Assembly: GCA_018645405.1 (NCBI GenBank)
Contig: JABGOQ010000099.1
Coordinates: 16,650 to 80,649 of the forward strand
Direction: 5' to 3'
DNA from: Anaerolineae bacterium
Lineage (GTDB): Bacteria; Chloroflexota; Anaerolineae; Anaerolineales; Villigracilaceae
DNA: 64,000 nucleotides
Both the position numbers and the translations under genes were made by a program. A model generated the notes under the pieces. The model was given only the letters and a program-made list of their open reading frames with translations, did no database searches and was not told the origin of the DNA. Below, in pieces: positions 55,762 through 64,000 of the stretch. Within the stretch, counting starts at the first letter, position 1. Each line of letters begins with the position of its first letter.

Positions 55762-56742
55762 ATGGCAAAAGATCGTTTTGGAAGAAATATTCACTACCTG
55801 CGCATCAGCCTGACCGACCATTGCAATCTGCGTTGCGTCTACTGTATGCCCGAAGACATGACCTTTAGGCCCAACGCGGAGTTGATGCAGGATGAGGAGA
55901 TTCTGACCCTCACCCGCCTTTTTGCTACGCTGGGATTTGACAAAATCCGCTTGACGGGCGGAGAGCCAACTATCCGCAAAAATGTTGTGGATATCGTCCG
56001 CGGCATCTCGGCGACCGAAGGGATTCGCTCCGTGTCAATGACGACGAACGGCTTGCTTCTGTCACGATTGGCACAGCCTCTGTCTGACGCAGGTCTCGAG
56101 CGCGTCAATATCAGCATTGACACACTTGACCCTGAAAAGTTCAAAAGGCTGACACGCTGGGGCAAAGTGAACGAAGTATTAGAAGGGATTGAAGCCGCGG
56201 AAGAAGCCGGCCTGACTCCAGTCAAACTTAATGCCGTTGTCGTGACCGGTTATAACGAAAGCGATGTTGTTCCCCTTGCTGGGCTAACGGCTAAACACGC
56301 GTGGCAAGTCCGCTTTATTGAGATGATGCCCTTCGCCGGAGCGACGGAGTTTCAACTGACTCAAATGGTCACGGCTGCTCAGATACGGGAGCAAATTGAA
56401 GCTACGTATGGTCCGCTGGAAATCGTCAATGGCGGCAAACTGGATGGGGAGGCACGTCTCTTCCGTTTGCAAAATGGCCTTGGGGATATCGGATTCATCT
56501 CATCTGTCACCTCGCCTTTCTGCTCATCCTGCACGCGGGCGCGGCTCACATCTGACGGAGTTCTACGTTTATGTTTACTACGAGAAAATGAGATTGATCT
56601 GCTAACGCCCTTACGCGCAGGAGCAAACCTTGAAGAATTAAGAGCTCTCATCCTGGATGCCGTTTGGGATAAACCCTGGGGGCATGGATTGCAGGAGGGT
56701 GCAATCCCCTTGAACCGTGTGATGAGCGAGATTGGAGGGTAA
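55762..56742 (+). CDS. moaA: GTP 3',8-cyclase MoaA
   Basis: 326 residues from the ATG at 55762, preceded by GAGG; earlier in-frame codons overlap the promoter and do not match family starts. MoaA is the radical-SAM enzyme that starts molybdopterin synthesis by converting GTP to 3',8-cyclo-GTP. The SAM cluster motif is CxxxCxxC in DHCNLRCVYCM. The second cluster cysteines are in FCSSCTRARLTSDGVLRLCL, and the protein ends in the double glycine IGG needed for activity. It is followed with no gap by a HAD gene. MoaC and other cofactor genes are not in the window. Confidence 0.95.
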   Translation: MAKDRFGRNIHYLRISLTDHCNLRCVYCMPEDMTFRPNAELMQDEEILTLTRLFATLGFDKIRLTGGEPTIRKNVVDIVRGISATEGIRSVSMTTNGLLLSRLAQPLSDAGLERVNISIDTLDPEKFKRLTRWGKVNEVLEGIEAAEEAGLTPVKLNAVVVTGYNESDVVPLAGLTAKHAWQVRFIEMMPFAGATEFQLTQMVTAAQIREQIEATYGPLEIVNGGKLDGEARLFRLQNGLGDIGFISSVTSPFCSSCTRARLTSDGVLRLCLLRENEIDLLTPLRAGANLEELRALILDAVWDKPWGHGLQEGAIPLNRVMSEIGG

Positions 56743-57462
56743 ATGATCGTATCGAAAAATGGCTATAAGGCAATTTTCTTTGACCTGGATGGGACATTGC
56801 GCCACTCTGTTCCGCTTGGCGCAGATGTTTACAGAGAAAAGGTGATCGAATTTGGCTTGCCAATTAGTGACGAGAAAAATCAGGAAGTGGGGTGCTGGGA
56901 ACATCATTATTGGGCGCGCTCAGAAGAATTGATGCGGGATTCAAAAAAGTTTGATGAGGATGGGGAAGGTTTTTGGGAGAATTACGCCAATTTGCGTCTG
57001 GAAAAAATGGGGGCAAGCCCTACGCAGATCGAAGAATTTCGGCCTCGTATCTTTCAGTATTTCAACGAAGAGTATGAGCCCAAAAATTGGACGCCACCTG
57101 AGCTGCATCAGCTTTTGCCAGAATTTCGCTCAGCGGGATACACCTTGGGAGTACTTTCTAATCGCCGAAGTTCTTTCATGGACGTTTTGGAAGAATTGTC
57201 TCTTGATGGATATTTTGATGGTGTGATGTTCGCCGGGGAAGTTGGTTCGTGGAAACCAGACCCAAAAGTTTTTACACCCCTTCTGGAAAAATTTAACCTT
57301 GCACCAGAAGAAACGGTTTACGTAGGCGATAATTATTTTGCCGATGTGATTGGGGCGCGTAATGCAGGGCTTGTACCCGTTTTATACGACCCGAGAGATA
57401 TTTTCCCTGAAGCAGATTGCGTGCGGATTACTTCGTTTATGGAGTTAGGCGATATTCTTTAA
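56743..57462 (+). CDS. HAD-family hydrolase
   Basis: A 239-residue HAD phosphatase with motif I FFDLDGTLRHS (D14, D16), motif II VLSNR, motif III KPDPKVF and motif IV YVGDNYFADVIGA. The cap domain between residues ~20 and ~95 is helical, as in the C1 phosphoglycolate phosphatase-like group. The cap carries a long acidic loop (GCWEHHYWARSEELMRD). It should release phosphate from a small metabolite. Its ATG begins directly after the moaA stop, with GGAGGG inside moaA as its ribosome site, so it is co-expressed with moaA. Confidence 0.88.
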   Translation: MIVSKNGYKAIFFDLDGTLRHSVPLGADVYREKVIEFGLPISDEKNQEVGCWEHHYWARSEELMRDSKKFDEDGEGFWENYANLRLEKMGASPTQIEEFRPRIFQYFNEEYEPKNWTPPELHQLLPEFRSAGYTLGVLSNRRSSFMDVLEELSLDGYFDGVMFAGEVGSWKPDPKVFTPLLEKFNLAPEETVYVGDNYFADVIGARNAGLVPVLYDPRDIFPEADCVRITSFMELGDIL

Positions 57463-57511
57463 ATTACGCAGTCGCCCCCTCTATCCTATCGGACATCTTC
57501 GCGAAGCATAT

Positions 57512-57660
57512 CCGAAGGGATCCCCCCAAATTCTAAGTACAGAATTTAGGGGAGAACAAGACAATGATGTTTTCTTGAAATTTCTCCTAAAAAATACTCT
57601 CTTTTTCCAATCCCCCTAAATGCGAAGCATTTGGGGGGATGCCCGAATGGGCAGGGGGGC
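57512..57660. repeat. CCCCCAAATTCT / CCCCCTAAATGC palindromic repeats
   Basis: Two palindromes occur here: ccccccaaattctaagtaca with agaatttaggggag (57512-57545) and ccccctaaatgcgaagcatt with tgggggga (about 57614-57641), plus gcccgaatgggc. The first matches the palindrome at 58937-58974 on the other side of the aminotransferase gene. Confidence 0.72.
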
Positions 57661-57687
57661 GAAATTCAAATTCCCCAAAGTTTTCAA

Positions 57688-58914
57688 CTACTTCGTATAA
57701 ATCTCTTCCTTCAACATTTTCCCTAACCGCGCAATGCCCTCTCGAATTACATCTGGTTCGGGGAAGGAAAAATTCAGGCGCATGGTATTTTTTCCGCCAC
57801 CGTCGGTGTGGAAAACTGAACCAGGAACATAAGCAACATTTCTCTCCACTGCTTTTTCAAAAAGTTCCATTGCATCTAATCCTTCTGGGAGGGTGGCAAA
57901 GAGGAACATCCCGCCTTCGGGGCGCGTCCACTTCACCTCAGCGGGGAAGAGTTCTTCCATCGCCTCGATCATCGCATCGCGTCGTTCTTTATATGTAGCG
58001 CGAATAATCTCGACGTGTTCATCAATAAAGTCATTTTTACTGACCTCATAAACAGCCATTTGATTAAAGCTGGACGTATGCAAATCTGCGCCTTGTTTTG
58101 CTTGCACCAATCTGCGGATGACGCTTTCTGCGCCAATTGCCCACGCAATACGAATGCCGGGGGCAAGGAGTTTTGAGAAGGTGCTGAGATAAATTACATT
58201 CCCATCATAAGAACCACCATTTTGCCCACGATAGTCACTATCTACCACAGCGACAGGAGGGAGATGCTTGCCCTCGAATCGAATCTGCCCGTAGGGGTCA
58301 TCTTCGATGATGGGCGTTCCATAATGATCGGCTAATCTCACCAGTTCCTGGCGGCGTTTTAAGCTCAAGGTCACGCCACTGGGATTTTGGAAATTCGGCA
58401 AAACATAAATGAATTTTGCCCCTTTGCGGAGAGCTTTTTCAAGCTCGGAAGTGATCATTCCATCTTCATCCATCGGGACAGATATATATTCCGCGCCGTA
58501 GGAGTTCCATGCCTGAAGTGCGCCAAGATAACTGGGGTTTTCAACAATGATCCTATCACCGCGATTGATGAAGAGACGCCCTACCAGATCGAGAGCCTGT
58601 TGTGATCCGGATGTAATAGAAATATTTGCTGGACCAACCCTCAAGCCATAACGCTCAGATCGTTTTGCTATCATTTCTCGCAAGGGGAGGTAGCCTTCCG
58701 TCGTGCCATATTGCAAGGCTTGTTCAGCACTTTCTGCCAGAACACGATTAGCAGCCTCCTGAAATTTTGTGACAGGGAAAACTTTTGGAGCAGGCAACCC
58801 ACCTGCAAAAGAAATGACTTCTGGCTTTTGGGTCAGTTTTAAAATTTCACGAATAAACGAGGCTTTCATCGACTTCATGCGATGAGCGTAACGGTATTCC
58901 CAGGGTGTTTCCAT
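57688..58914 (-). CDS. PLP-dependent aminotransferase, class I/II (LysN/2-aminoadipate-type)
   Basis: A 408-residue fold-type I aminotransferase. VISFAGGLPAPKVFP, LQYGTTEGYLPLREM and ITSGSQQALDL are typical of the MocR/LysN-like branch; the PLP lysine is in YLSTFSKLLAPGIRIAW and the carboxylate Arg in TMRLNFSFPE. These enzymes transfer amino groups from a broad range of amino acids to 2-oxoglutarate or 2-oxoadipate. No helix-turn-helix domain is fused, so it is an enzyme and not a regulator. It stands alone between two related palindromic repeats. Confidence 0.92.
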   Translation of the reverse strand: METPWEYRYAHRMKSMKASFIREILKLTQKPEVISFAGGLPAPKVFPVTKFQEAANRVLAESAEQALQYGTTEGYLPLREMIAKRSERYGLRVGPANISITSGSQQALDLVGRLFINRGDRIIVENPSYLGALQAWNSYGAEYISVPMDEDGMITSELEKALRKGAKFIYVLPNFQNPSGVTLSLKRRQELVRLADHYGTPIIEDDPYGQIRFEGKHLPPVAVVDSDYRGQNGGSYDGNVIYLSTFSKLLAPGIRIAWAIGAESVIRRLVQAKQGADLHTSSFNQMAVYEVSKNDFIDEHVEIIRATYKERRDAMIEAMEELFPAEVKWTRPEGGMFLFATLPEGLDAMELFEKAVERNVAYVPGSVFHTDGGGKNTMRLNFSFPEPDVIREGIARLGKMLKEEIYTK

Positions 58915-58936
58915 TAAATCTCCTTATTTGTCTTAT

Positions 58937-58974
58937 CCCCTCCCCTAAATTCTGCTTTTAGAATTTGGGGGAGG
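58937..58974. repeat. CCCCTAAATTCT palindromic repeat
   Basis: cccctcccctaaattctgct with agaatttgggggagg forms an imperfect palindrome of the same family as the one at 57512-57545. Confidence 0.7.
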
Positions 58975-58986
58975 ATGGGTGGGGGC

Positions 58987-59033
58987 AAAAAAAAGACCTG
59001 ATAGGTTTACAGATACCCATCAGGTCTTTTTTT
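58987..59033 (-). terminator. Rho-independent terminator of the pentapeptide/YdcZ unit
   Basis: The stem aaaaaaagacctgat/atcaggtcttttttt (58988-59002 with 59019-59033) is followed on the minus strand by T-rich sequence. The GACCTGAT word links it to the AAACCTGACAGGT element at 26882. Confidence 0.82.
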
Positions 59034-59141
59034 GTTTATTATTGCTTAAAGCACATAAAATACAAGATATTCATGATTTCATTATATCAGCCTGTAGATA
59101 TTTATTAATCATTATTAGGGCTGATGAAAATCAGGAAAAAA

Positions 59142-59579
59142 TCACTTTACTGTCACCCACACGCCAACGAATACCAGAAGCAAGCCCAATGCACGTGTGA
59201 GATCAAAAGGGTGGGGATGCGCGCCCAACAATCCGTAATGATCCAATATCACACCAATGAATAATTGCCCTGCAACAATCAGCACCACAGCGGGCGCAAC
59301 GCCAACGCGCGGAACCATATAACTCATCGCGGCGATGACGATCAATCCCAACGCACCTGCCCCAAGCGCATACCAGGGAACCTCCCGCCAACGGGATAAA
59401 TTTCTGCCCCCATAAAAAAGAAGGGGGATCAAAGCCGCTATTGCGCCGCCCATATGAATAATAAAGACGCTCTCTAAAACACCGATTTTCTGGCTGATCA
59501 AACTCGCAAGGGGTCCCTGTAAGCCAACAGCAAGACCGCCAATTAGCCCAAAGAGAATGATAAATCCTAAAGTGCCCAT
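59142..59579 (-). CDS. DMT-superfamily transporter, YdcZ/DUF606 type
   Basis: A 145-residue protein with five hydrophobic segments covering almost its whole length, beginning IILFGLIGGLAVGLQGPLASLI and ending GLLLVFVGVWVTVK. PAVVLIVAGQLFIGVILDHYGLLG is the conserved end of the YdcZ/DUF606 unit, a half-size drug/metabolite transporter that works as a dimer. It starts two bases after the pentapeptide-repeat gene and shares its transcript. The substrate is unknown. Confidence 0.88.
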   Translation of the reverse strand: MGTLGFIILFGLIGGLAVGLQGPLASLISQKIGVLESVFIIHMGGAIAALIPLLFYGGRNLSRWREVPWYALGAGALGLIVIAAMSYMVPRVGVAPAVVLIVAGQLFIGVILDHYGLLGAHPHPFDLTRALGLLLVFVGVWVTVK

Positions 59580-59581
59580 AT

Positions 59582-60328
59582 CTACTCGTGGATGCTGCCG
59601 TCTGGCATGGTTGCACCTTTTAAGATGGCGTCAAAGAGAATCGCGTTTCGCAAGTCGGCATCTTTGAGATTTGCGCCCTCTAAATTAGCATCTTGCAAAA
59701 CTGCCCCCTGAAAATTTGCCCCTTTCAGGTTGCAGCCGCGCAGGTCTGCACCTCGTAAATCAGAGCCCTCTAAATTGGCTTTTTCCAAACACGCTTCCTG
59801 TAAATCTGCCTTTCTCAAATCAGTAGCCAGCAGTTTTGCCTTCGTCAAATTTGCTTTTTTCAAATTTGCTTCCTTCATATTTACTTTATCAAAATCAACA
59901 GCACTCAAATTGGCCTCCTCGAGATCAGCTTTTTCAAAGATCGTTTTCTTGCAATACGCTTTTCGCAAATCAGCCCCTGAAAGATCCGTCTCCAAAAAAA
60001 TCACATCTTTTAACCTTGCATCTCTCAAATTGCTCTTTTTGAAATTTGCTCGATAACAATCAGATCTGTTCAACATTGCCCAACGCAAATTTACCTCTTC
60101 TAAATTTGCGTTTTTCATTTTTGTTTCTCGCAATATAGCTCGTTTCAGCTTGGCTCCTCGTAAATTGGCCTCTTCCAAATTTGAACCGCTTATTTTGGCA
60201 TCTATCAGATTAGCCTCTTCAAGATTTGCCCCCTCAAGATTTACCCCACTCAAATTTGCCTCAACCAACCACAGAGGCCCCGGCCTATTTAGTAAATCAA
60301 ATAGTTGATAAGTTAGAAACTCAGTCAT
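59582..60328 (-). CDS. Pentapeptide-repeat protein
   Basis: 248 residues from the ATG at 60328, where GAGGAG sits six bases upstream; a start six codons earlier lies before that site. From about residue 25 to 235 it is an almost unbroken run of about 40 pentapeptides of the A(D/N)L(x)(x) type, predicted to fold as a right-handed quadrilateral beta helix. No other domain is present except short ends. Some such proteins mimic DNA and bind gyrase, but most have unknown roles; there is no acidic bias here that would favour DNA mimicry. It is co-transcribed with the YdcZ transporter. Confidence 0.9.
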   Translation of the reverse strand: MTEFLTYQLFDLLNRPGPLWLVEANLSGVNLEGANLEEANLIDAKISGSNLEEANLRGAKLKRAILRETKMKNANLEEVNLRWAMLNRSDCYRANFKKSNLRDARLKDVIFLETDLSGADLRKAYCKKTIFEKADLEEANLSAVDFDKVNMKEANLKKANLTKAKLLATDLRKADLQEACLEKANLEGSDLRGADLRGCNLKGANFQGAVLQDANLEGANLKDADLRNAILFDAILKGATMPDGSIHE

Positions 60329-60456
60329 TTTTTGCTCCTCATTCAACGATGAATAGTATTATAGCAAAAAAAACGCACTTGGATAAGAAACCGCAACGCA
60401 CGTGTAATTAATTTGCTTCCATTTAAAATCAGAATCTGAAACCAGACATCTTCTCG

Positions 60457-61323
60457 TTAAGTCTGCTCTACAGGCAAATTTTCTTCCAAAAACACATTTA
60501 CCCTCTCCCAAAACTCCTCGTGAAAATGACAGTCGCTATGCCCCTTCTCAGGCACAATCCATAACTGTGTTTTTTCAGGATTCGCGGCGAGAAAATCATT
60601 CGCTTGTTCAAGGGGAATTATCTCATCATTTTCGCCATGAATCAGCATAATCTCCGCTTTAGCATTGGGAATATGAACAACAGGCGCAATTTTATTGAAA
60701 TCAATTCCATGGCGTAAACGCATATACTCAAAGAGAAATGAGCCAACAAATTTTGGGATATGTCGCTCTTCAAATTGCGCAGTCATCACCTTGACTGGGT
60801 GCGAAAGCGCGCCAACGGTAATTGCAGCTTGAATCCGTTCATCTTGCCCGGCCGCGGCAACAGATGCCCCTCCACCAATCGACAAGCCGATCAAACCAAT
60901 TGCTGATGAAGAAACTTTATCGCTCTTTAAAAGATAATCTACCGCATCAAGAATATCTTCCGTAAAAGTCCCGACCGTAGGAGAGTGCATCGTTAGGGTG
61001 CTGCTGCCGTGGTTGCGCGCATCAAAAACAAGCAGGTTATATCCCTGCGGATGCAATGCGCAAATATAAGGCATCATCCGCTGAACATTTCTGCTCCATC
61101 CGTGCACGAGAATCAAGGTTGGCGCAGATGCTTCGGAGGGAATCCACCAGCCATAAAGAGCGCCCCCATCTTTTGTCGGGATTTGAATCTCCTCGAAGGG
61201 AATCTCAAATTTAGCGGGTGTATCCCGATGTGGCTTTATTTTATACGCGTACATTTTTTCAATTCCTCGATCAAGAAGAAGGGCGAAGATAACGACAGAG
61301 ACTGTAATCCAGAGGAGAGTCAT
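60457..61323 (-). CDS. Alpha/beta-hydrolase with N-terminal membrane anchor
   Basis: A 288-residue protein with an N-terminal hydrophobic segment (about 3-17) that likely anchors it in the membrane. The hydrolase domain follows: LILVHGWSRN (oxyanion region), nucleophile GLSIGGGASV, Asp in LIHGENDEIIPL and His in EKGHSDCHFH. The Gly-Tyr-Asn-Leu-Leu-Val-Phe-Asp-Ala-Arg-Asn-His-Gly block matches the BAAT/peptidase S9-like 'YqkD' branch. It probably cleaves an ester or amide at the membrane. It is a single-gene unit. Confidence 0.87.
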   Translation of the reverse strand: MTLLWITVSVVIFALLLDRGIEKMYAYKIKPHRDTPAKFEIPFEEIQIPTKDGGALYGWWIPSEASAPTLILVHGWSRNVQRMMPYICALHPQGYNLLVFDARNHGSSTLTMHSPTVGTFTEDILDAVDYLLKSDKVSSSAIGLIGLSIGGGASVAAAGQDERIQAAITVGALSHPVKVMTAQFEERHIPKFVGSFLFEYMRLRHGIDFNKIAPVVHIPNAKAEIMLIHGENDEIIPLEQANDFLAANPEKTQLWIVPEKGHSDCHFHEEFWERVNVFLEENLPVEQT

Positions 61324-61421
61324 TGGGGCTTATTTCCTTGATTCCATTATTTTGATAACTATACCATCGAAGACTTGATATACTTTGTTCGTGACGTTAG
61401 CAATTAGACAAAAAATAACCT

Positions 61422-63368
61422 ATGGATAAATATTTCTCTCATAAAAACGATGAACGAGACTTTTGGAAATTCAGCATTTCCATATTAACACTGGTGGCTA
61501 CTTTTGCCCTGTTTTCAACTTGGCAAGGGATGCTTGAAAAACCCGTTTTTATGCAATCTATTAAAGTTAAAGTATTTTTTATTTTTACGCTGATACCGCT
61601 TTTTTTGCTCAACATCTTGATCTGGAAAAAACAAAACCACAAAATATTTATCACGCTTGAGAAAAGGCTGAGTAAAAGAAAATTTATCCCATTTATTTTA
61701 AGTGCTTTTGCGCTAATTTCTTTTTTTATACTTTTAGTTGGCAATCAAGAGTTCAAGCCTCTCCTTGAACGATATTTTGTGCGTATTTTTTTCTTGCTGA
61801 TTACGAGCTTATTTATTGCTAAACTTTTGCAAATTGCTACACACTCCTCTATATGGAGCACTTTCTCAATTTCTCTGCTAGGGACGGCATTAATTTGGCA
61901 AATTTTGGTGCTTTTTCCATATCCACTCAATTTCCCCTTTAGTCTGAATTGGTCTGAAACCAGTTGGTATTATTACGCATCATTTTTCTTTGACCGCAAA
62001 CTTTACGGCGTTGATATTCCGTGGCCCTTTTTGGATATTGGTCGCCCACTTTTACTTTCCCTCGCTTATTTGCTTCCCCGCCCCTCATTAGCTCTAATGC
62101 GTTTATGGCAATTTTTTCTGTGGGTAGGTACTGCTTTTCTCGTCACTTGGCTTCTTTGGAGACGATTAAAACCGCTCTCAAAAACTTTTTCACTTATCTT
62201 TTTTCTTTGGGGCATTTTATGGGTATTGCTCGGCCCTGTATATATTCACCTATCACTCGCAGTTGCACTTATTTTATGGGGATTTGATAGCAAGAAACTT
62301 GGTAAAACCCTTTTCTGGGTTGGGATTGCATCTCTCTGGGCTGGGATACTAAGAATAAACTGGATACCTGTCCCGGTGATATTGGGATTGACTCTTTATC
62401 TTCTCGAAAAGCCACTCTCAGATAATGAAACTTGGTACCCTTATATTAGCCGCCCCTTGATAATAGGCATTGTCGGGCTTGCTTCTGCAATTACATCTTT
62501 TCTTCTCTATCTTAATATCTCTGGGCGTACAGATACGCGCATTGCGTCCAAGTTTTCAGCAGATTTTCTCTGGGAGCGTCTATTTCCTAACGCAACTTTG
62601 GCAACGGGTATTTTGCCCGGGGCTTTATTGGTTTCTGCGGGGTTGTTGGGCATTATTTATCTTTCATGGCGACAATTAAATTATCACTCATTACGCTTTT
62701 TTTTATTGACAACTATGTTGGCTATTTTATTTATAGGTGGGAGTTTTGCGAGCACTAAAATTGGCGGGGGAGATAATCTTCATAATCTAGACGCTTATCT
62801 CGTTATGTTGATGATTTGGGGCAGCTACGCATTTACGGGCAAGATAAAAAGCGAAAAAACGGAACCAAGCCCAAATTCACGTTTGTTTCGCTTCCTTTTG
62901 GTGGGGGTCTTTTTAACAACTGCTTCTTGGGAGATGCTTTCTACACCATCCTTATCCTCTCGCAATATCCCATTGGCAAATGAAGAACTTGTAGCGTTAA
63001 ATGCCGTCGTCCAAGAAGCAGATGCAGAAGGAAAATCCGTTTTGTTTATTCACAATCGGCATTTGCTTACTTTTGATTTGATTGACCCGCTACCACTGGT
63101 GACAGAATATGAGCTAGAAGAGTTAACTGAAATTGCAATCTCTAATGATGCTATAAGGGCAGAAGAATTTCGTGATGCTTTGCGTGAAAAACGATATGGA
63201 CTGATAGTAACGCGCATAGAAAACGGGGTTATTCAAGATAGCGATAGAGCCTTTGCAGCTGAGAATAATGCTTGGGTAGAGCAGATTTTCTTTCGGCTAG
63301 AAAATCAATATGAAAAGGTCTTGATTTTGCCTGAGAGCGGTGTTGCAGTTTATGCGCCTAAACCTTAG
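61422..63368 (+). CDS. GT-C-type membrane glycosyltransferase
   Basis: A 648-residue polytopic protein with about thirteen hydrophobic segments. After an unusual N-terminal block of about 150 residues (four helices), the loop LNWSETSWYYYASFFFDRKLYG resembles the first external loop of GT-C enzymes, with an acidic residue in SETSW. DNLHNLDAYLVMLMIWGSY and a soluble C-terminal region of about 150 residues follow. It should transfer a sugar from a lipid-linked donor. It is on the plus strand and its stop overlaps the stop of the convergent GT2 gene by four bases. No good Shine-Dalgarno is visible. Confidence 0.7.
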   Translation: MDKYFSHKNDERDFWKFSISILTLVATFALFSTWQGMLEKPVFMQSIKVKVFFIFTLIPLFLLNILIWKKQNHKIFITLEKRLSKRKFIPFILSAFALISFFILLVGNQEFKPLLERYFVRIFFLLITSLFIAKLLQIATHSSIWSTFSISLLGTALIWQILVLFPYPLNFPFSLNWSETSWYYYASFFFDRKLYGVDIPWPFLDIGRPLLLSLAYLLPRPSLALMRLWQFFLWVGTAFLVTWLLWRRLKPLSKTFSLIFFLWGILWVLLGPVYIHLSLAVALILWGFDSKKLGKTLFWVGIASLWAGILRINWIPVPVILGLTLYLLEKPLSDNETWYPYISRPLIIGIVGLASAITSFLLYLNISGRTDTRIASKFSADFLWERLFPNATLATGILPGALLVSAGLLGIIYLSWRQLNYHSLRFFLLTTMLAILFIGGSFASTKIGGGDNLHNLDAYLVMLMIWGSYAFTGKIKSEKTEPSPNSRLFRFLLVGVFLTTASWEMLSTPSLSSRNIPLANEELVALNAVVQEADAEGKSVLFIHNRHLLTFDLIDPLPLVTEYELEELTEIAISNDAIRAEEFRDALREKRYGLIVTRIENGVIQDSDRAFAAENNAWVEQIFFRLENQYEKVLILPESGVAVYAPKP

Positions 63369-64000
63369 TGCTGCATATATTTGCTTTTGTGAATACTCTC
63401 GGTAGGCAGTTCAAATATAGATGAAGAAGTTTTTTTTCGTCCAATACCCAGTCGCCAAAACAATGCCCAAAAGGCAGTCCTTACACCTATTTTAAGTCGC
63501 ATCCATGAAGTGTAGGCGGATATTCCTGTAGGGCGTTGAGAGCGCTCAGTGGGAATAGAAATACTGCGAATTTTTAACACGCCTATCATCGCCACAAGAT
63601 GAGGATTTTTTACAGACATCGCGATAAGCTGGTTGATTACATCTCGCCTTAATGCCATAAAAAGACCTGCATCTGTGGGCAGACCTAGCAGAAAATGCAA
63701 ACTCCATTTATATAAACGCGAAGTCAACAGGCGATGCCCTATTTGATATTTTCCTCTACGACCAGCAAAAACAACATCATAATTTTCACTGAGCTTGGCT
63801 AGCAATTTGGGAATAGCTTTTGGGGGATCTTGCAAATCAGCATCCATAATAATTGCTATCTCCCCCTGCGCATATCGCAAACCGACCAAAACAGCATTTT
63901 GTTGCCCAAGATTATTTGCCAATCCAATGACGGTAATACGATCATCTATAGCAACCAATTCTTTTAGAAATTCAAGTGAGTTTTCTGGGCAAGCATCGTC
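63365..64000 (-). CDS. GT2 glycosyltransferase, DPM1/GtrB-like (cut by window edge)
   Basis: The C-terminal 211 residues are in the window and the start lies beyond the right edge; the frame is open to the edge, beginning DDACPENSLEFLKEL. NNLGQQNAVLVGLRYAQGE and IIMDADLQDPP are the DxD and acceptor-loop motifs of polyprenyl-phosphate glycosyltransferases of the DPM1/GtrB type, which make the lipid-linked donors that GT-C enzymes use. A basic C-terminal helix (RTAFWALFWRLGIGRKK) may touch the membrane. Being next to a GT-C gene, it may make that enzyme's donor; this is inference. Confidence 0.88.
   Translation of the reverse strand, partial: DDACPENSLEFLKELVAIDDRITVIGLANNLGQQNAVLVGLRYAQGEIAIIMDADLQDPPKAIPKLLAKLSENYDVVFAGRRGKYQIGHRLLTSRLYKWSLHFLLGLPTDAGLFMALRRDVINQLIAMSVKNPHLVAMIGVLKIRSISIPTERSQRPTGISAYTSWMRLKIGVRTAFWALFWRLGIGRKKTSSSIFELPTESIHKSKYMQH

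Overview
The window looks like a chromosomal segment from a Chloroflexota bacterium, most likely class Anaerolineae. This is inferred from several traits together: moderate GC, a lipoprotein with a Pro/Thr-rich linker after its lipobox, a very large set of GT-C membrane glycosyltransferases, a ROK-type polyphosphate glucokinase, a yebC-ruvC-ruvA neighbourhood, a TrpB2-type tryptophan synthase beta chain under a T-box, and dense fold-back intergenic repeats. No rRNA, tRNA or marker gene in the window proves the assignment.

Region 1 (1-34111) is almost wholly on the minus strand and is a surface-glycan locus. It has two parts. The distal part (1-15755) is a tightly coupled operon with many ATGA or TAATG overlaps. 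It encodes GT-C and GT2 glycosyltransferases, a DUF115/MAF-like protein, an SDR, a 2-hydroxyacid dehydrogenase, a CMP-sugar cytidylyltransferase, an ACT-domain protein, an S23 four-helix-bundle protein and a sulfotransferase. The proximal part (17427-34111) holds a capsule-type protein, a second sulfotransferase, a NeuB-like synthase, a NeuA-HAD fusion, a PtmA-like SDR, a fused ATP sulfurylase/APS kinase (PAPS synthase) and five more GT-C proteins. Taken together these predict a sulfated surface polymer or glycoprotein glycan containing a nonulosonic (sialic-acid-like) sugar. PAPS would be made inside the locus and used by its own sulfotransferases. A PilZ (c-di-GMP) gene, a small membrane protein and a small winged-helix-like protein sit between the two parts.

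Region 2 (34112-49254) is mostly housekeeping: lgt, a MOSC gene broken by one in-frame TGA, a lipoprotein, rsmI, and a minus-strand run yebC-ruvC-(MgtC/DUF4010)-ruvA-MazG-ppgK-HD-hydrolase. It also has radA and a fused ABC exporter with an unusual insertion in its ATPase domain.

Region 3 (49255-64000) holds NADP-isocitrate dehydrogenase and then a complete tryptophan-specific T-box leader (UGG specifier). The leader controls a 62-residue protein of unknown function and trpB2. Two MFS transporters, moaA, a HAD phosphatase, an aminotransferase, a pentapeptide-repeat protein with a YdcZ-type transporter, an alpha/beta hydrolase, another GT-C protein and a GT2 enzyme cut by the right edge follow.

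The intergenic DNA is unusually rich in short inverted-repeat elements of several families. Some supply the last codons of genes, flank single genes as inverted pairs, or act as terminators. The most notable observations are the sulfation plus nonulosonate gene set, the three paralogous GT-C proteins with a shared soluble tail, and the unknown small protein in the tryptophan T-box operon.
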